This document shows, one piece after another, positions 34,484-42,907 of a stretch of 64,000 nucleotides of DNA (position 1 is its first letter; every line of letters begins with the position of its first letter). Both the position numbers and the translations under genes were made by a program. This stretch comes from Streptomyces luomodiensis (GTDB lineage: Bacteria > Actinomycetota > Actinomycetes > Streptomycetales > Streptomycetaceae): assembly GCF_031679605.1 (NCBI RefSeq), contig NZ_CP117522.1, positions 1,736,001-1,800,000 of the forward strand, read 5' to 3'. The notes beneath the pieces are model-generated. The model was not told where the DNA came from. It searched no databases and saw only the letters and a program-made list of their open reading frames with translations.

Positions 34484-35563
34484 CTACCGGATCGCGCGGT
34501 GGTACTGGTCCGGGTTGTGCACCCGGCCGCCCAGCTCGGCCGCGGCGCGGCGCGGGAAGTAGGGGTCCCGGAGCAGTTCACGGCCCACCAGGACGGCGTC
34601 CGCCGCACCGTCCGCGAGGATCTTCTCGGCCTGCTCCGCCTCGGTGATCAGCCCGACCGCGGCCACCGGCAGTCCGGTCTCCCGGCGCACCCGTGCGGCG
34701 AACGGCACCTGGTAGCCGGGCTCCAGCGGAATGCGCAGCCGGGGCGCGTTGCCGCCGCTGGAGACGTCGAGGAGGTCCACTCCGTGGTCCTTCAGCAGGG
34801 CGGCGAGCCGGACGGTGTCATCCGGCGTCCAGCCGTTCTCCTCCAGCCAGTCGGTGGCCGAGATGCGGAAGAACAGCGGCAGGTGCTCCGGCCAGACCGC
34901 ACGGACCGCGTCGACGACCTCCAGGGCGAAGCGGACGCGGTTGCCGAAGGAGCCGCCGTAGCCGTCGGTGCGGTGGTTGCTGTGCGGGGAGAGGAACTCG
35001 CCGATGAGGTAGCCGTGGGCGCCGTGGATCTCGGCCACCTCGAAACCGGCCTCGAGCGCGCGCCGCGCGGCGTCCGCGAACTGGCGGGTGATCTCGCCGA
35101 TCCGCTCCTCGGGCAGCTCGTCCGGCACCGGATGGCCCTCGTCGAACGCGACCGGGCTCGGCGCCAGCGGCCGCCAGCCCCGCTGCCCGGCGCCGAGCGG
35201 CGCACCGCCCCTCCAGGGAGCGTCGGTGGACGCCTTACGGCCGGCATGGGCGAGCTGGATGCCTGGGACGGTGCCCTGCCTTTTGAGGAAGCCGACAATC
35301 TTACGGAACGCCTCCACCTGGGCGTCGTTCCAGATGCCGAGGTCCCCGGGGCTGATACGGCCCTCGGGGGAGACGGCCGTCGCCTCGACCAGGATCAGCC
35401 CGGTGCCGCCGGTGGCGCGGGCGCCGTAGTGGACGAAGTGCCAGTCGTTCGGAACCCCGGCGGCCTGGTCCGGGTCCGCGCTGTACTGGCACATGGGCGC
35501 CATCCAGAGGCGGTTGGGGATGGTCAGCGACCGCAGGGTGAAGGGTTCGAAGAGGGCACTCAC
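34484..35563 (-). CDS. Old yellow enzyme, YqjM-like NADH:flavin oxidoreductase
   Basis: This 359-residue FMN protein starts at GTG 35563 behind GGAGA. Class III OYE marks are MAPMCQYSA with the tuning residue Cys25, IQLAHAGRKAS, EIHGAHGYLIGEFLSPHSNHRTDGYGGS, and LPVAAVGLITEAEQAEKILADGAADAVLVGRELLRDPYFP. OYEs reduce activated alkenes with NAD(P)H and help remove electrophiles. The ArsR gene follows on the same strand, and a copy of the ArsR-associated motif lies 64 bp upstream, suggesting induction by reactive electrophiles. Confidence 0.94.
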   Translation of the reverse strand: MSALFEPFTLRSLTIPNRLWMAPMCQYSADPDQAAGVPNDWHFVHYGARATGGTGLILVEATAVSPEGRISPGDLGIWNDAQVEAFRKIVGFLKRQGTVPGIQLAHAGRKASTDAPWRGGAPLGAGQRGWRPLAPSPVAFDEGHPVPDELPEERIGEITRQFADAARRALEAGFEVAEIHGAHGYLIGEFLSPHSNHRTDGYGGSFGNRVRFALEVVDAVRAVWPEHLPLFFRISATDWLEENGWTPDDTVRLAALLKDHGVDLLDVSSGGNAPRLRIPLEPGYQVPFAARVRRETGLPVAAVGLITEAEQAEKILADGAADAVLVGRELLRDPYFPRRAAAELGGRVHNPDQYHRAIR

Positions 35564-35626
35564 AGACGTCTCCGTTTCTCCTCGCGCGGGCCCGGCCGGA
35601 CCGCGCTTTGTACGATAATCACCGTA

Positions 35627-35643
35627 GTACGACGAACGTCAAA
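35627..35643. promoter_or_regulatory. ArsR-regulon motif before the OYE gene
   Basis: Read on the minus strand this is TTTGACGTTCGTCGTAC, differing at two positions from the 17-mer found twice before arsR. It lies in the OYE promoter region. Confidence 0.55.
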
Positions 35644-35803
35644 TGAGGATGTCCTCCGTATGTCGGCCATCCCCTCCGGTCCCGCGCACGCCCTCCCCGC
35701 CGTTGTCGGTGGCGGGGTGCAAACTCTGAGATGACGGACACATCCCGGCTCGTTCGCCGATGTCGTTCGCCGCCCCTGTCCGCACTCCAAGGAATGAGCC
35801 GTC

Positions 35804-36892
35804 ATGGACGACGTCCTGCTCGCCGTCGGCACCCGCAAGGGCCTCTTCCTCGGCCGCCCCGGCGGCCGAGGGGGCTGGGACTTCACCGGCCCCCACTTCC
35901 CCATGCAGGCGGTGTACTCCGTCGGCATCGACACCCGGGGCGGCCGCCCCCGGCTGCTGGCCGGCGCGGACAGCTCGCACTGGGGCCCCTCGGTCTTCCG
36001 CTCCGACGACCTGGGCGTCAGCTGGCACGAGTCCGCCAAGCCCGCGGTGAGGTTCCCCGCCTCCACCGACACCTCGCTGGAGCGGGTCTGGCAGTTGCAG
36101 CCGGCCAGCCCCGACGCGCCGGGGGTGGTCTACGCGGGCACCCAGCCGGGCGCGCTGTTCCGCTCCGAGGACGGCGGGGAGACCTTCACCTTCGTCCGCG
36201 GCCTGTGGGACCACCCGCAGCGGCCGCGGTGGGGTGCGGGCTTCGGCGGGCAGGCCGTGCACACGGTCGTCACCGATCCGAGGGACCCGCGGGCGCTCAT
36301 GGTGGCCGTGTCCTCCGGCGGGGTGTACCGCTCCGCCGACGGCGGGGAGAGCTGGGCGCCGTCCAACGACGGGCTCAAGGCCGAGTTCCTGCCGGACCAG
36401 TATCCGGAGTTCGGGCAGTGCGTCCACAAGATCGCCCGGGACCCGGTCGACCTGGACCGGCTCTATCTGCAGAACCACGGCGGGGTGTACCGCAGCGACG
36501 ACGGCGGGGCGCACTGGTCCGAGATCGGCAAGGACCTCCCGGCGGACTTCGGCTTCGCGGTCGCCGTCCATCCGCGCCGCAGCGGCGTCGCGTACGTCTT
36601 CCCGGTCAACGACGGCTCCGACCGCTACCCCCCGGACTACCGCTGCCGGGTGTTCCGCACCGAGGACGCGGGCGCCACCTGGGAGGAGCGGTCCGCCGGG
36701 CTGCCCGGCGAGCCCCACTACGGGGTGGTGCTCAGGGACGCGCTGCGCACCGACGACGCCGATCCGGCCGGGGTCTACTTCGGCAATCGCAACGGCGAGG
36801 TGTACGCGAGCGCCAACGAGGGCGAGAGCTGGCGGCAGATCGCCCGTCACCTCCCCGACGTGCTGTGCGTCCGGGCCGCCGTGGTCGGCTGA
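35804..36892 (+). CDS. BNR/Asp-box repeat (sialidase-like propeller) protein
   Basis: This 362-residue protein has no signal peptide. It contains at least six Asp-box type repeats: SDDLGVSW, SEDGGETF, SADGGESW, SDDGGAHW, TEDAGATW and SANEGESW, spaced 40-70 residues apart, as in sialidase and VPS10/photosystem-II-stability-factor-like beta-propellers. No sialidase catalytic set (Arg triad, Tyr, Glu) is evident, so a glycosidase function is not supported. It is single-gene, divergent from the OYE gene, with 240 bp between starts. Confidence 0.8.
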   Translation: MDDVLLAVGTRKGLFLGRPGGRGGWDFTGPHFPMQAVYSVGIDTRGGRPRLLAGADSSHWGPSVFRSDDLGVSWHESAKPAVRFPASTDTSLERVWQLQPASPDAPGVVYAGTQPGALFRSEDGGETFTFVRGLWDHPQRPRWGAGFGGQAVHTVVTDPRDPRALMVAVSSGGVYRSADGGESWAPSNDGLKAEFLPDQYPEFGQCVHKIARDPVDLDRLYLQNHGGVYRSDDGGAHWSEIGKDLPADFGFAVAVHPRRSGVAYVFPVNDGSDRYPPDYRCRVFRTEDAGATWEERSAGLPGEPHYGVVLRDALRTDDADPAGVYFGNRNGEVYASANEGESWRQIARHLPDVLCVRAAVVG

Positions 36893-36946
36893 CCGTGACC
36901 GGGAGGTGGCGTCCGGCCGCCCGCTGAGCCACTAGAGTGACGCGGT

Positions 36947-37624
36947 GTGGCAGCACGACCTTTGCATGAGATTGTCGAAGCGGGCTGGGCCAAGGCACTT
37001 GAGCCCGTCGAGGAACGCATCGCGGCGATGGGCGACTTCCTGCGGGCCGAGATCGCGGCCGGCCGCACCTATCTACCCGCCGGGCGGAATGTGCTGCGCG
37101 CCTTCCAGCAGCCCTTCGACGAGGTGAAGGTGCTGATCGTGGGTCAGGACCCGTATCCGACGCCCGGCCACGCGGTGGGGCTCAGCTTCTCGGTGGCGCC
37201 CGAGGTCCGGCCGCTGCCCGGCAGCCTGGAGAACATCTACCGCGAACTGCACACCGACCTCGGCCTGCCGCGGCCGTCCAACGGCGATCTGACGCCGTGG
37301 ACCCGGCAGGGCGTCCTGCTGCTCAACAAGGCGCTCACCACGGCCCCGCGCCGGCCCGCCGCCCACCGCGGCAAGGGCTGGGAGGAGGTCACCGAACAGG
37401 CCATCCGGGCGCTGGCCGGGCGCGGCCGCCCCCTGGTGTCCATCCTGTGGGGCCGCGACGCCCGTAACGTACGGCCGCTGCTGGGCAGCCTGCCCGCGGT
37501 CGAGTCCGCGCACCCCTCCCCCATGTCGGCCGACCGGGGGTTCTTCGGTTCGCGTCCGTTCAGCCGCGCCAACGACCTGCTCGTACAGCAGGGAGCGCAA
37601 CCCGTGGACTGGCGTCTTCCCTGA
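36947..37624 (+). CDS. ung: Uracil-DNA glycosylase, family 1
   Basis: This 225-residue protein has the family 1 water-activating motif [18 protein letters not shown] with the catalytic Asp and the uracil-stacking region, LLLNKALTT with the uracil-binding Asn, and the DNA-intercalation loop [22 protein letters not shown]. Family 1 enzymes usually have HPSPLS; here the intercalating Leu is Met. It excises uracil from DNA as the first step of base excision repair. The GTG start at 36947 has no strong RBS. Confidence 0.95.
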   Translation: MAARPLHEIVEAGWAKALEPVEERIAAMGDFLRAEIAAGRTYLPAGRNVLRAFQQPFDEVKVLIVGQDPYPTPGHAVGLSFSVAPEVRPLPGSLENIYRELHTDLGLPRPSNGDLTPWTRQGVLLLNKALTTAPRRPAAHRGKGWEEVTEQAIRALAGRGRPLVSILWGRDARNVRPLLGSLPAVESAHPSPMSADRGFFGSRPFSRANDLLVQQGAQPVDWRLP

Positions 37625-37663
37625 CCCCATCGTTCCAGGTGGGCGAGGGGTAGTCTGCCCGCC

Positions 37664-38485
37664 ATGACGACACATCCGAACACCCCTGCGGGCTGGTACG
37701 CCGACCCCCAGGGCACGCCGAACCAGCTGCGCTGGTGGGACGGTGCCCAGTGGACCGCGCATACCCACCCGGGCCAGCCCGGCCAGGCGGGGCCGCCGCA
37801 GGCCGCCCCGCCCCACCCCAACCCCGCCAAGGTCCAGCACCAGGTGCAGCAGCAGGCGCAGGTGGCACCCACGGCGGGCGGCGGCGGCACGTTGTTCACC
37901 GAACCGGTGCTGGTGGTGAACCAGAAGGCCAAGCTGATCGAGCTCACCAATGAGTACAGCGTCTTCGACCAGCACGGGCGCACCATCGGTTCGGTGGTCC
38001 AGGTCGGGCAGAGCACGCTGAAGAAGGTCGCGCGGTTCGTCTCGAGCCTCGACCAGTTCATGACGCACAAGCTCGAGATCCGCGACGCCCACGGGCAGCC
38101 GCACCTGGTGCTCACCCGGCCCGCGAAGTTCATCAAGTCCAAGGTGCTGGTGACCCGCCCGGACGGACAGCCGGTCGGCGAGATCGTCCAGCAGAACGCC
38201 ATCGGCAAGATCAACTTCGGTATCCACGTCAACGGCCAGCAGATCGGCGCCATCAAGGCGGAGAACTGGCGGGCCTGGAACTTCGCCATCGTCGACCACA
38301 CCGACACCGAGATCGCCCGGATCACCAAGACCTGGGAGGGCCTGGCGAAGACGATGTTCACGACGGCGGACAACTACGTGCTGCAGATCCACCGCCAGCT
38401 GCCCGATCCACTGCTGAGCCTCGTGGTCGCCACGGCCCTCACCGTGGACACGGCGCTCAAGCAGGACGCGCGCGGATTCGGCTGA
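37664..38485 (+). CDS. DUF2510 plus scramblase/LURP-one-like protein
   Basis: This 273-residue protein begins with a DUF2510 segment (NTPAGWYADPQGTPNQLRWWDGAQWTAHTHP), a Trp-rich motif common in actinobacterial membrane-associated proteins. A Pro/Gln-rich linker follows, then a phospholipid-scramblase/LURP-one-type 12-strand domain (FTEPVLVVNQKAKLIELTNEYSVFDQHGRTIGSVVQ, HKLEIRDAHGQPHLVLTRPAKFIKSKVLV, VNGQQIGAIKAENWRAWNFAIVDHTDTEIARITKTWEG). The biochemical role is unknown; it may bind lipid or tether at the membrane. Confidence 0.85.
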   Translation: MTTHPNTPAGWYADPQGTPNQLRWWDGAQWTAHTHPGQPGQAGPPQAAPPHPNPAKVQHQVQQQAQVAPTAGGGGTLFTEPVLVVNQKAKLIELTNEYSVFDQHGRTIGSVVQVGQSTLKKVARFVSSLDQFMTHKLEIRDAHGQPHLVLTRPAKFIKSKVLVTRPDGQPVGEIVQQNAIGKINFGIHVNGQQIGAIKAENWRAWNFAIVDHTDTEIARITKTWEGLAKTMFTTADNYVLQIHRQLPDPLLSLVVATALTVDTALKQDARGFG

Positions 38486-38489
38486 GCCG

Positions 38490-39500
38490 GTGGACGACAC
38501 GGTGCCCGGGGACGCGACGACGCATGTGCTCGGGATCGATTCGGGCGGCTCCGGCGTACGGGTGGGGGTGGCGCGCGCCGACGCCCCCGGCGGCTCCGCG
38601 ACGAAGCCGCTGACCTGGTCCTCGTCCACGCCCGCGGGCGTCGGCGCCCGGGGCATCGACGCGGCGGACCTGCTGGCGCGGGTGCTCCCCGCCGCCCGGG
38701 AGCTGCTGCGCGAGGCCGCGGCACGGCGCGTCGGCGCCGTCTGCGTGGGCGCTGCGGGCATGGCCACCCTCGGCGACGATCTGCGCGCCCGGCTCCCGGA
38801 CGCGCTCGCGGACGCCTTCGGTGTGCGGCGGCTCGCCCTCGCGGCCGACGCGGTGACCGCCTACGCCGGGGCGCTGGGACAGCGTCCCGGCGCGGTGGTC
38901 GCGGCCGGAACGGGCCTGATCGCGCTGGGCGCGGTGCCCGAGGGCCGGACCGGCGGCGGATGGCGGCGCGCCGACGGCTGGGGGCATCTGCTGGGTGACT
39001 GCGGCGGCGGAGCGTGGATCGGCCGGGCGGGCCTGGAGGCGGCGATGCGGGCGTACGACGGGCGCGCGGGCGGTTCCAAGCCGCTGCTGGCCCGGCTGGA
39101 AGCCGTGTTCGGCCCCGCGGCCGGACTGCCGGGGAAGCTGTATCCGCGCCCGGACCGCCCCGCCGTCCTGGCCTCCTTCGCCCCCGAGGTGGGCCGGTGC
39201 GCGGATGAGGATCCGGTCGCGGCGGGCATCCTGCGGGACGCCGCCCGCCATATCGCCGAGGCCGCCGAGGCGGTCTGCCCCCGGCTGGAGTCCAGCGAGG
39301 TGGCGCTCACCGGCGGGCTGTTCCGCATGGGCGCGCCGCTGCTGACGCCCGTGGGCGAGGCGCTGGCGGCGCGGCTGCCCGGGGTCCGGGTCGCCGAGGC
39401 GGCCGGGGATCCGCTGGACGGGGCGCTGTGCGTCGCGGCGGCACTGGCGGTGGACGGCCTGCGGCTGCCACGGGACCCGGGACTGCTCACCGTCATCTGA
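38490..39500 (+). CDS. BadF/BadG/BcrA-type ATPase, probably N-acetylglucosamine kinase
   Basis: This 336-residue ASKHA-fold protein starts at GTG 38490. It has phosphate-1 GIDSGGSGVRVGVA, a central AGTGLIALGAVPEGRTGGGWRRADGWGHLLGDCGGGAWIGRAGLEAAMRAYDGR, and the adenosine motif VALTGGLFRMGAPLLTPVGEAL. Bacterial proteins of this kind are mostly GlcNAc kinases. It lacks the iron-sulfur Cys pair of 2-hydroxyacyl-CoA dehydratase activators. It lies four bases after the scramblase-like gene and may be cotranscribed with it. Confidence 0.82.
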   Translation: MDDTVPGDATTHVLGIDSGGSGVRVGVARADAPGGSATKPLTWSSSTPAGVGARGIDAADLLARVLPAARELLREAAARRVGAVCVGAAGMATLGDDLRARLPDALADAFGVRRLALAADAVTAYAGALGQRPGAVVAAGTGLIALGAVPEGRTGGGWRRADGWGHLLGDCGGGAWIGRAGLEAAMRAYDGRAGGSKPLLARLEAVFGPAAGLPGKLYPRPDRPAVLASFAPEVGRCADEDPVAAGILRDAARHIAEAAEAVCPRLESSEVALTGGLFRMGAPLLTPVGEALAARLPGVRVAEAAGDPLDGALCVAAALAVDGLRLPRDPGLLTVI

Positions 39501-39742
39501 GCGACTGAGCGACGCCCGGAAGCGATAGAACGCGGGGATGTCCATTCTGCGCGGTGCGGAGCACAGAGTGCCCCATATCGTCCGCCATGACCGGTAATTC
39601 CGGACACATGGCCGGTTCTTCGAGCAAAGCATGGCCCCTGAGCGCACATCGCCGCACAGCGTCCATCGGCAAAGCGGGACAGATACCCCCAGTCACACCC
39701 TCCCGAACAGCCGAGCACATCGAGCGACTAACATGCGGCGCC

Positions 39743-40741
39743 ATGAGCTCCCCCACTGGGCCCGCGTCCGGCCTGCCTGTACGAATGCCGCGTCCCCGCC
39801 AGCCCGGACGGCACCGCCGGCCGGAGCCCGCCGCCGCGCCTCTCGGCGCACCTCCGCTGGTGCTGGCCGTCCCGGGCACCCCGGACGACGGTGCCCGGCG
39901 GCTGGCCGAGGAGCTTATGAGCATCGCCCGTTCCGAGATGCCCGGACTGGACGCCCAGATCGGTTTCCTGGACGGGGACGGCGAGGAGTACCCGCAGCTC
40001 GAGGCCGTGCTCACCCGCGCCGCCCAGGAGAACCCGGAGCGGCTGCGACAGGCGGCCGAGGCCGCCAAGGCGCTGGCCGACGAGGCGGCGGAGGCGATCG
40101 CCGCGGCCGAGGCCGCGGGCGAGGTGATCGACGAGGTCCCGCCCATTCCCACGGTCCCCACCGACGGCCCGGCGGCCGTCGTGGTCCCGTTGCTCGCGGG
40201 CCCGGACAGCTCACAGCTGCGCCGGATACGCCAGGCCGTCATGGGCAGCGGCTCCGCGGCCGAGCTCACCGATGTCCTGGGACCGCATCCGCTGCTCGCC
40301 GAGGCCCTGCACGTACGGCTGTCGGAGGCGGGCCTGGCCCGCGCCGACCGCGCCCGTCTCTTCACGGTCGCGACCGCCGCGGACGGCATCATCCTGGCCA
40401 CGGTCGGCGGTGAGGAGGCGGCCCAGGCCGGCGGCATCACCGGCATGCTGCTCTCCGCGCGCCTCGCGCTGCCGGTGATGGCCGCCGCGCTGGACGAGGA
40501 CGGGGCCGTGGTCCGCGTCGCCGAGCAGCTGCGCTCGGCCGGCTCCACCCGGCTCGCGCTCGCGCCGTACCTCATCGGCCCGGAGGTCTCCGCGGAGCTC
40601 ATCTCGGCGGCCGCCGAGGAGGCGGGCTGCGCGGCGGCCGAGGCGCTGGGCGACTACCCGGCCGTGGGCAAGCTGGTGCTGGCGAAGTACGCGGCGGCGC
40701 TGGGCATCGCGCTCCAGCAGCCGTCACCGGCGATGCGCTGA
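39743..40741 (+). CDS. CbiX/SirB-like chelatase-family protein, degenerate
   Basis: This 332-residue protein starts at ATG 39743. Two repeats resemble class II chelatases: PPLVLAVPGTPDDGARRLAEELMSIARSEMPGLDAQIGFLDGDGEEYPQLEAVL and VVVPLLAGPDSSQLRRIRQAV with TRLALAPYLIGPEV. In active sirohydrochlorin chelatases the first strand ends in GHG(T/S), with a metal-binding His; here it reads VPGTPD, so metal insertion is doubtful. An Ala/Glu-rich helical insert lies at about residues 95-125. The function is uncertain. Confidence 0.6.
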   Translation: MSSPTGPASGLPVRMPRPRQPGRHRRPEPAAAPLGAPPLVLAVPGTPDDGARRLAEELMSIARSEMPGLDAQIGFLDGDGEEYPQLEAVLTRAAQENPERLRQAAEAAKALADEAAEAIAAAEAAGEVIDEVPPIPTVPTDGPAAVVVPLLAGPDSSQLRRIRQAVMGSGSAAELTDVLGPHPLLAEALHVRLSEAGLARADRARLFTVATAADGIILATVGGEEAAQAGGITGMLLSARLALPVMAAALDEDGAVVRVAEQLRSAGSTRLALAPYLIGPEVSAELISAAAEEAGCAAAEALGDYPAVGKLVLAKYAAALGIALQQPSPAMR

Positions 40742-40759
40742 TCCGACGGACGACGCGGC

Positions 40760-40790
40760 GGGGGCGGTGACCGGCACGGTCACCGCCCCC
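40760..40790. terminator. Bidirectional hairpin between convergent genes
   Basis: Perfect 13-bp arms GGGGGCGGTGACC / GGTCACCGCCCCC flank a 5-base loop between the CbiX-like gene and the convergent lactonase gene. Confidence 0.82.
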
Positions 40791-40813
40791 GTTCGGCATC
40801 CGCCCGGCGCCGT

Positions 40814-41848
40814 TCAGCCGAAGACCACGCAGGACGCCGCCGGGACCGGGACCGAACCGCCGCGCCGCGGCACCCCCGTCGAGGGGTCGATGTCGAACCA
40901 GGTGACATCGCCCGAGCGCTCATGGGCCGCGTAGAGCCGGCGGCCCGAGGGGTCGAGCGTCAGATGGCGGGGCCAGTGGCCGCCGCAGGGCGTGGTGGTG
41001 ACCAGCTCCATGCGGTCGCCGGGCGTGTCGAGCGCGAGGGTCGCGATGCTGTCGTGACCGCGGTTGGCGGCCCATACGAAGCGGCCGTCCCTGGAGACCA
41101 CGACCTCGGAGGGGTAGCTCTGGCCGTCCGTGCCGTGCGGGAGCACACGGGTCTCGCCCAGCGGTTCGAGGGCGCCGGAGGCCGCGTCCCAGCGGCAGGT
41201 CGTGATCGTCGGGGCGAGCTCGTTGACGACATACGCGCGGTCGCCGCGCGGATGGAACGCCAGATGGCGCGGGCCGCTCCCCGGCCGCAGCCGGACCTCG
41301 CGGTGCGCCCGCGGTCCGGGCAGCGCGTACACCCGCACCGCGTCGATCCCCAGATCGACGGCGAGCAGCCAGCCGCCGGACGGATCGGGCGCCACCGCGT
41401 GCGCATGCGGTCCGCGCTGCCGCTCGGGGTCCGGCCCGCTGCCCTCGTGCCGCAGCACCGCCGTCGGCTCCCCGAGCCGGCCGTCCGCCAGGACCGGCAG
41501 CGCGCTGACACTGCCGGAACCGTAGTTGGCGGTCAGCAGCTGCCCGCCGGCGAGCGCGAGATGGGTGGGCGCCGCACCGCCCACCGGCACCGGCTCCCCG
41601 AGCAGCGCGGGCGGATCCTGGCCGACGTCCCAAGCGGCGGCCGCTCCGTCGTCGGTCTCGCTGACCGCGTACAGAACGCGCCCGCCGGGGGCGAGCGCCA
41701 GCCAGGACGGGTTGGCGACCACGTCCGTGGAGTTCCGGCTCCGCACCGCGCCGGTCTCGTCGTCGACCTCCGCGACGGTGATCCCGGCACCGCCCTCCGA
41801 GGTGAACGACCCGATGTAGGCCCGCCGCCCGCCGCCTGTCACAGCCAC
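40814..41848 (-). CDS. Lactonase-family seven-bladed beta-propeller (6-phosphogluconolactonase type)
   Basis: This 344-residue protein starts at GTG 41848. It has propeller repeats typical of the YbhE/Pgl family: RRAYIGSFTSEGGAGITVAEVDDETGAV, NPSWLALAPGGRVLYAVSE, GPHAHAVAPDPSGGWLLAVDLGIDAVRVYAL, GPRHLAFHPRGDRAYVVNEL, YPSEVVVSRDGRFVWAANRGHDSIATLAL and WPRHLTLDPSGRRLYAAHERSGDVTWFDID. The GPHAHAV and GPRHLAF segments hold the usual active-site His and Arg. It may hydrolyse 6-phosphogluconolactone or another lactone. No signal peptide. Confidence 0.85.
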   Translation of the reverse strand: MAVTGGGRRAYIGSFTSEGGAGITVAEVDDETGAVRSRNSTDVVANPSWLALAPGGRVLYAVSETDDGAAAAWDVGQDPPALLGEPVPVGGAAPTHLALAGGQLLTANYGSGSVSALPVLADGRLGEPTAVLRHEGSGPDPERQRGPHAHAVAPDPSGGWLLAVDLGIDAVRVYALPGPRAHREVRLRPGSGPRHLAFHPRGDRAYVVNELAPTITTCRWDAASGALEPLGETRVLPHGTDGQSYPSEVVVSRDGRFVWAANRGHDSIATLALDTPGDRMELVTTTPCGGHWPRHLTLDPSGRRLYAAHERSGDVTWFDIDPSTGVPRRGGSVPVPAASCVVFG

Positions 41849-41988
41849 CGCACTCCCCTTCCACCGACTCCGGTTCCGGTTCCCGCTCGGGGCCGACGGT
41901 AACAGAGCGGTCTAGACCAACACGCCGTCACGCCGGGGCGACGCGGCCCCGTCGGCACGGCCGGCCGGGCTCTTGGCATGCTGTTCCC

Positions 41989-42666
41989 ATGAGCAGCATG
42001 CCCGCCGTGATCTTCGACCTCGACGGCACCCTCGTGGACAGCGAGCCCCTCTACTACGAGGCGGGCCGACGGACCCTCGAGCGGTATGGGGTCACCGGCT
42101 TCACCTGGGAGGAGCACTGCCAGTTCATCGGGATCGGCACCCGCGAGACCCTGGAGGCCCTGCGCGACCGGTACGGCATCGACGCGCCGGTGGAGGAGCT
42201 GCTCGCCGTCAAGAACGGGCACTATCTGGAGCTGGCCGCCGCCACCGAGGTCTTTCCCGCGATGCGCGCCTTCGTGGAGCGGCTGAGCGCCGCCGGGCAT
42301 CCGCTGGCCGTCGCCTCCGGGTCCTCCCGTTCCGCGATCGAGAGCGCGTTGAAGGCCACCGGACTGGACGCGCTGCTGTCCGTCCGTGTGTCCGCGGAGG
42401 ACGTCGGCCGGGGCAAGCCGGAGCCGGATGTGTTCCTGGCCGCCGCACGGCTGCTGGCCGTCGATCCGGCCGACTGTGTGGTGGTCGAGGACGCCGGTCC
42501 CGGGGTGGAGGCGGCGCGGCGGGCCGGGATGCGGTGCATCGCCGTGCCGTACGCGGGCGGACCGGCGCCGGACACCGACGCGTTCGCCTCGGCGGGGATG
42601 GTCTTCCCTGGCGGGCAGCCGGAGTTCGACGCCCAGCGGGCCTACGAGTGGCTCCACACCGCGTAG
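41989..42666 (+). CDS. HAD-family phosphatase (beta-phosphoglucomutase-like)
   Basis: This 225-residue enzyme has all four HAD motifs: AVIFDLDGTLVDSEP (nucleophile and acid/base Asp), PLAVASGSSRSAI, the Lys in GRGKPEPDVFLAAA, and CVVVEDAGPGVEAARRAGM. The cap is alpha-helical (subfamily IA), between motifs I and II. The closest groups are beta-phosphoglucomutase and sugar-phosphate or nucleotide phosphatases. It stands alone, so the substrate is open. Confidence 0.9.
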   Translation: MSSMPAVIFDLDGTLVDSEPLYYEAGRRTLERYGVTGFTWEEHCQFIGIGTRETLEALRDRYGIDAPVEELLAVKNGHYLELAAATEVFPAMRAFVERLSAAGHPLAVASGSSRSAIESALKATGLDALLSVRVSAEDVGRGKPEPDVFLAAARLLAVDPADCVVVEDAGPGVEAARRAGMRCIAVPYAGGPAPDTDAFASAGMVFPGGQPEFDAQRAYEWLHTA

Positions 42667-42907
42667 TCGACACGATCCGCATCTCGCCACCGGCCCGTCT
42701 CCCCCTGGCGGTCGCCGTACCGGCCACAACGGCACCAACAAGACTGACCCCCGCTACCGGCGGCGCGCTCCGGAGGGGAGAGTCTTCGCAACCGCTTCAC
42801 CACATGTCCACGGACCGCCGGGACGAAACTGATCAAGTGCGGTTAGAGTGTGTGCTTCGTTGCAGTACCTCTACCCGTTGTCCCTCTAGGCGCCACGGAG
42901 ACCCCCC

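Noticed and set aside
35804..36892. Exo-alpha-sialidase
   Set aside because: Asp-box repeats are present, but the Arg triad, Tyr and Glu of sialidases are not evident and there is no signal peptide, so only a propeller call is made.
38490..39500. Possible ATP-driven activator for the 2-hydroxyacyl-CoA dehydratase pair
   Set aside because: It belongs to the BadF/BcrA fold group but lacks the cluster-binding cysteine pair of activators, resembles GlcNAc kinases and lies about 20 kb away beside unrelated genes.
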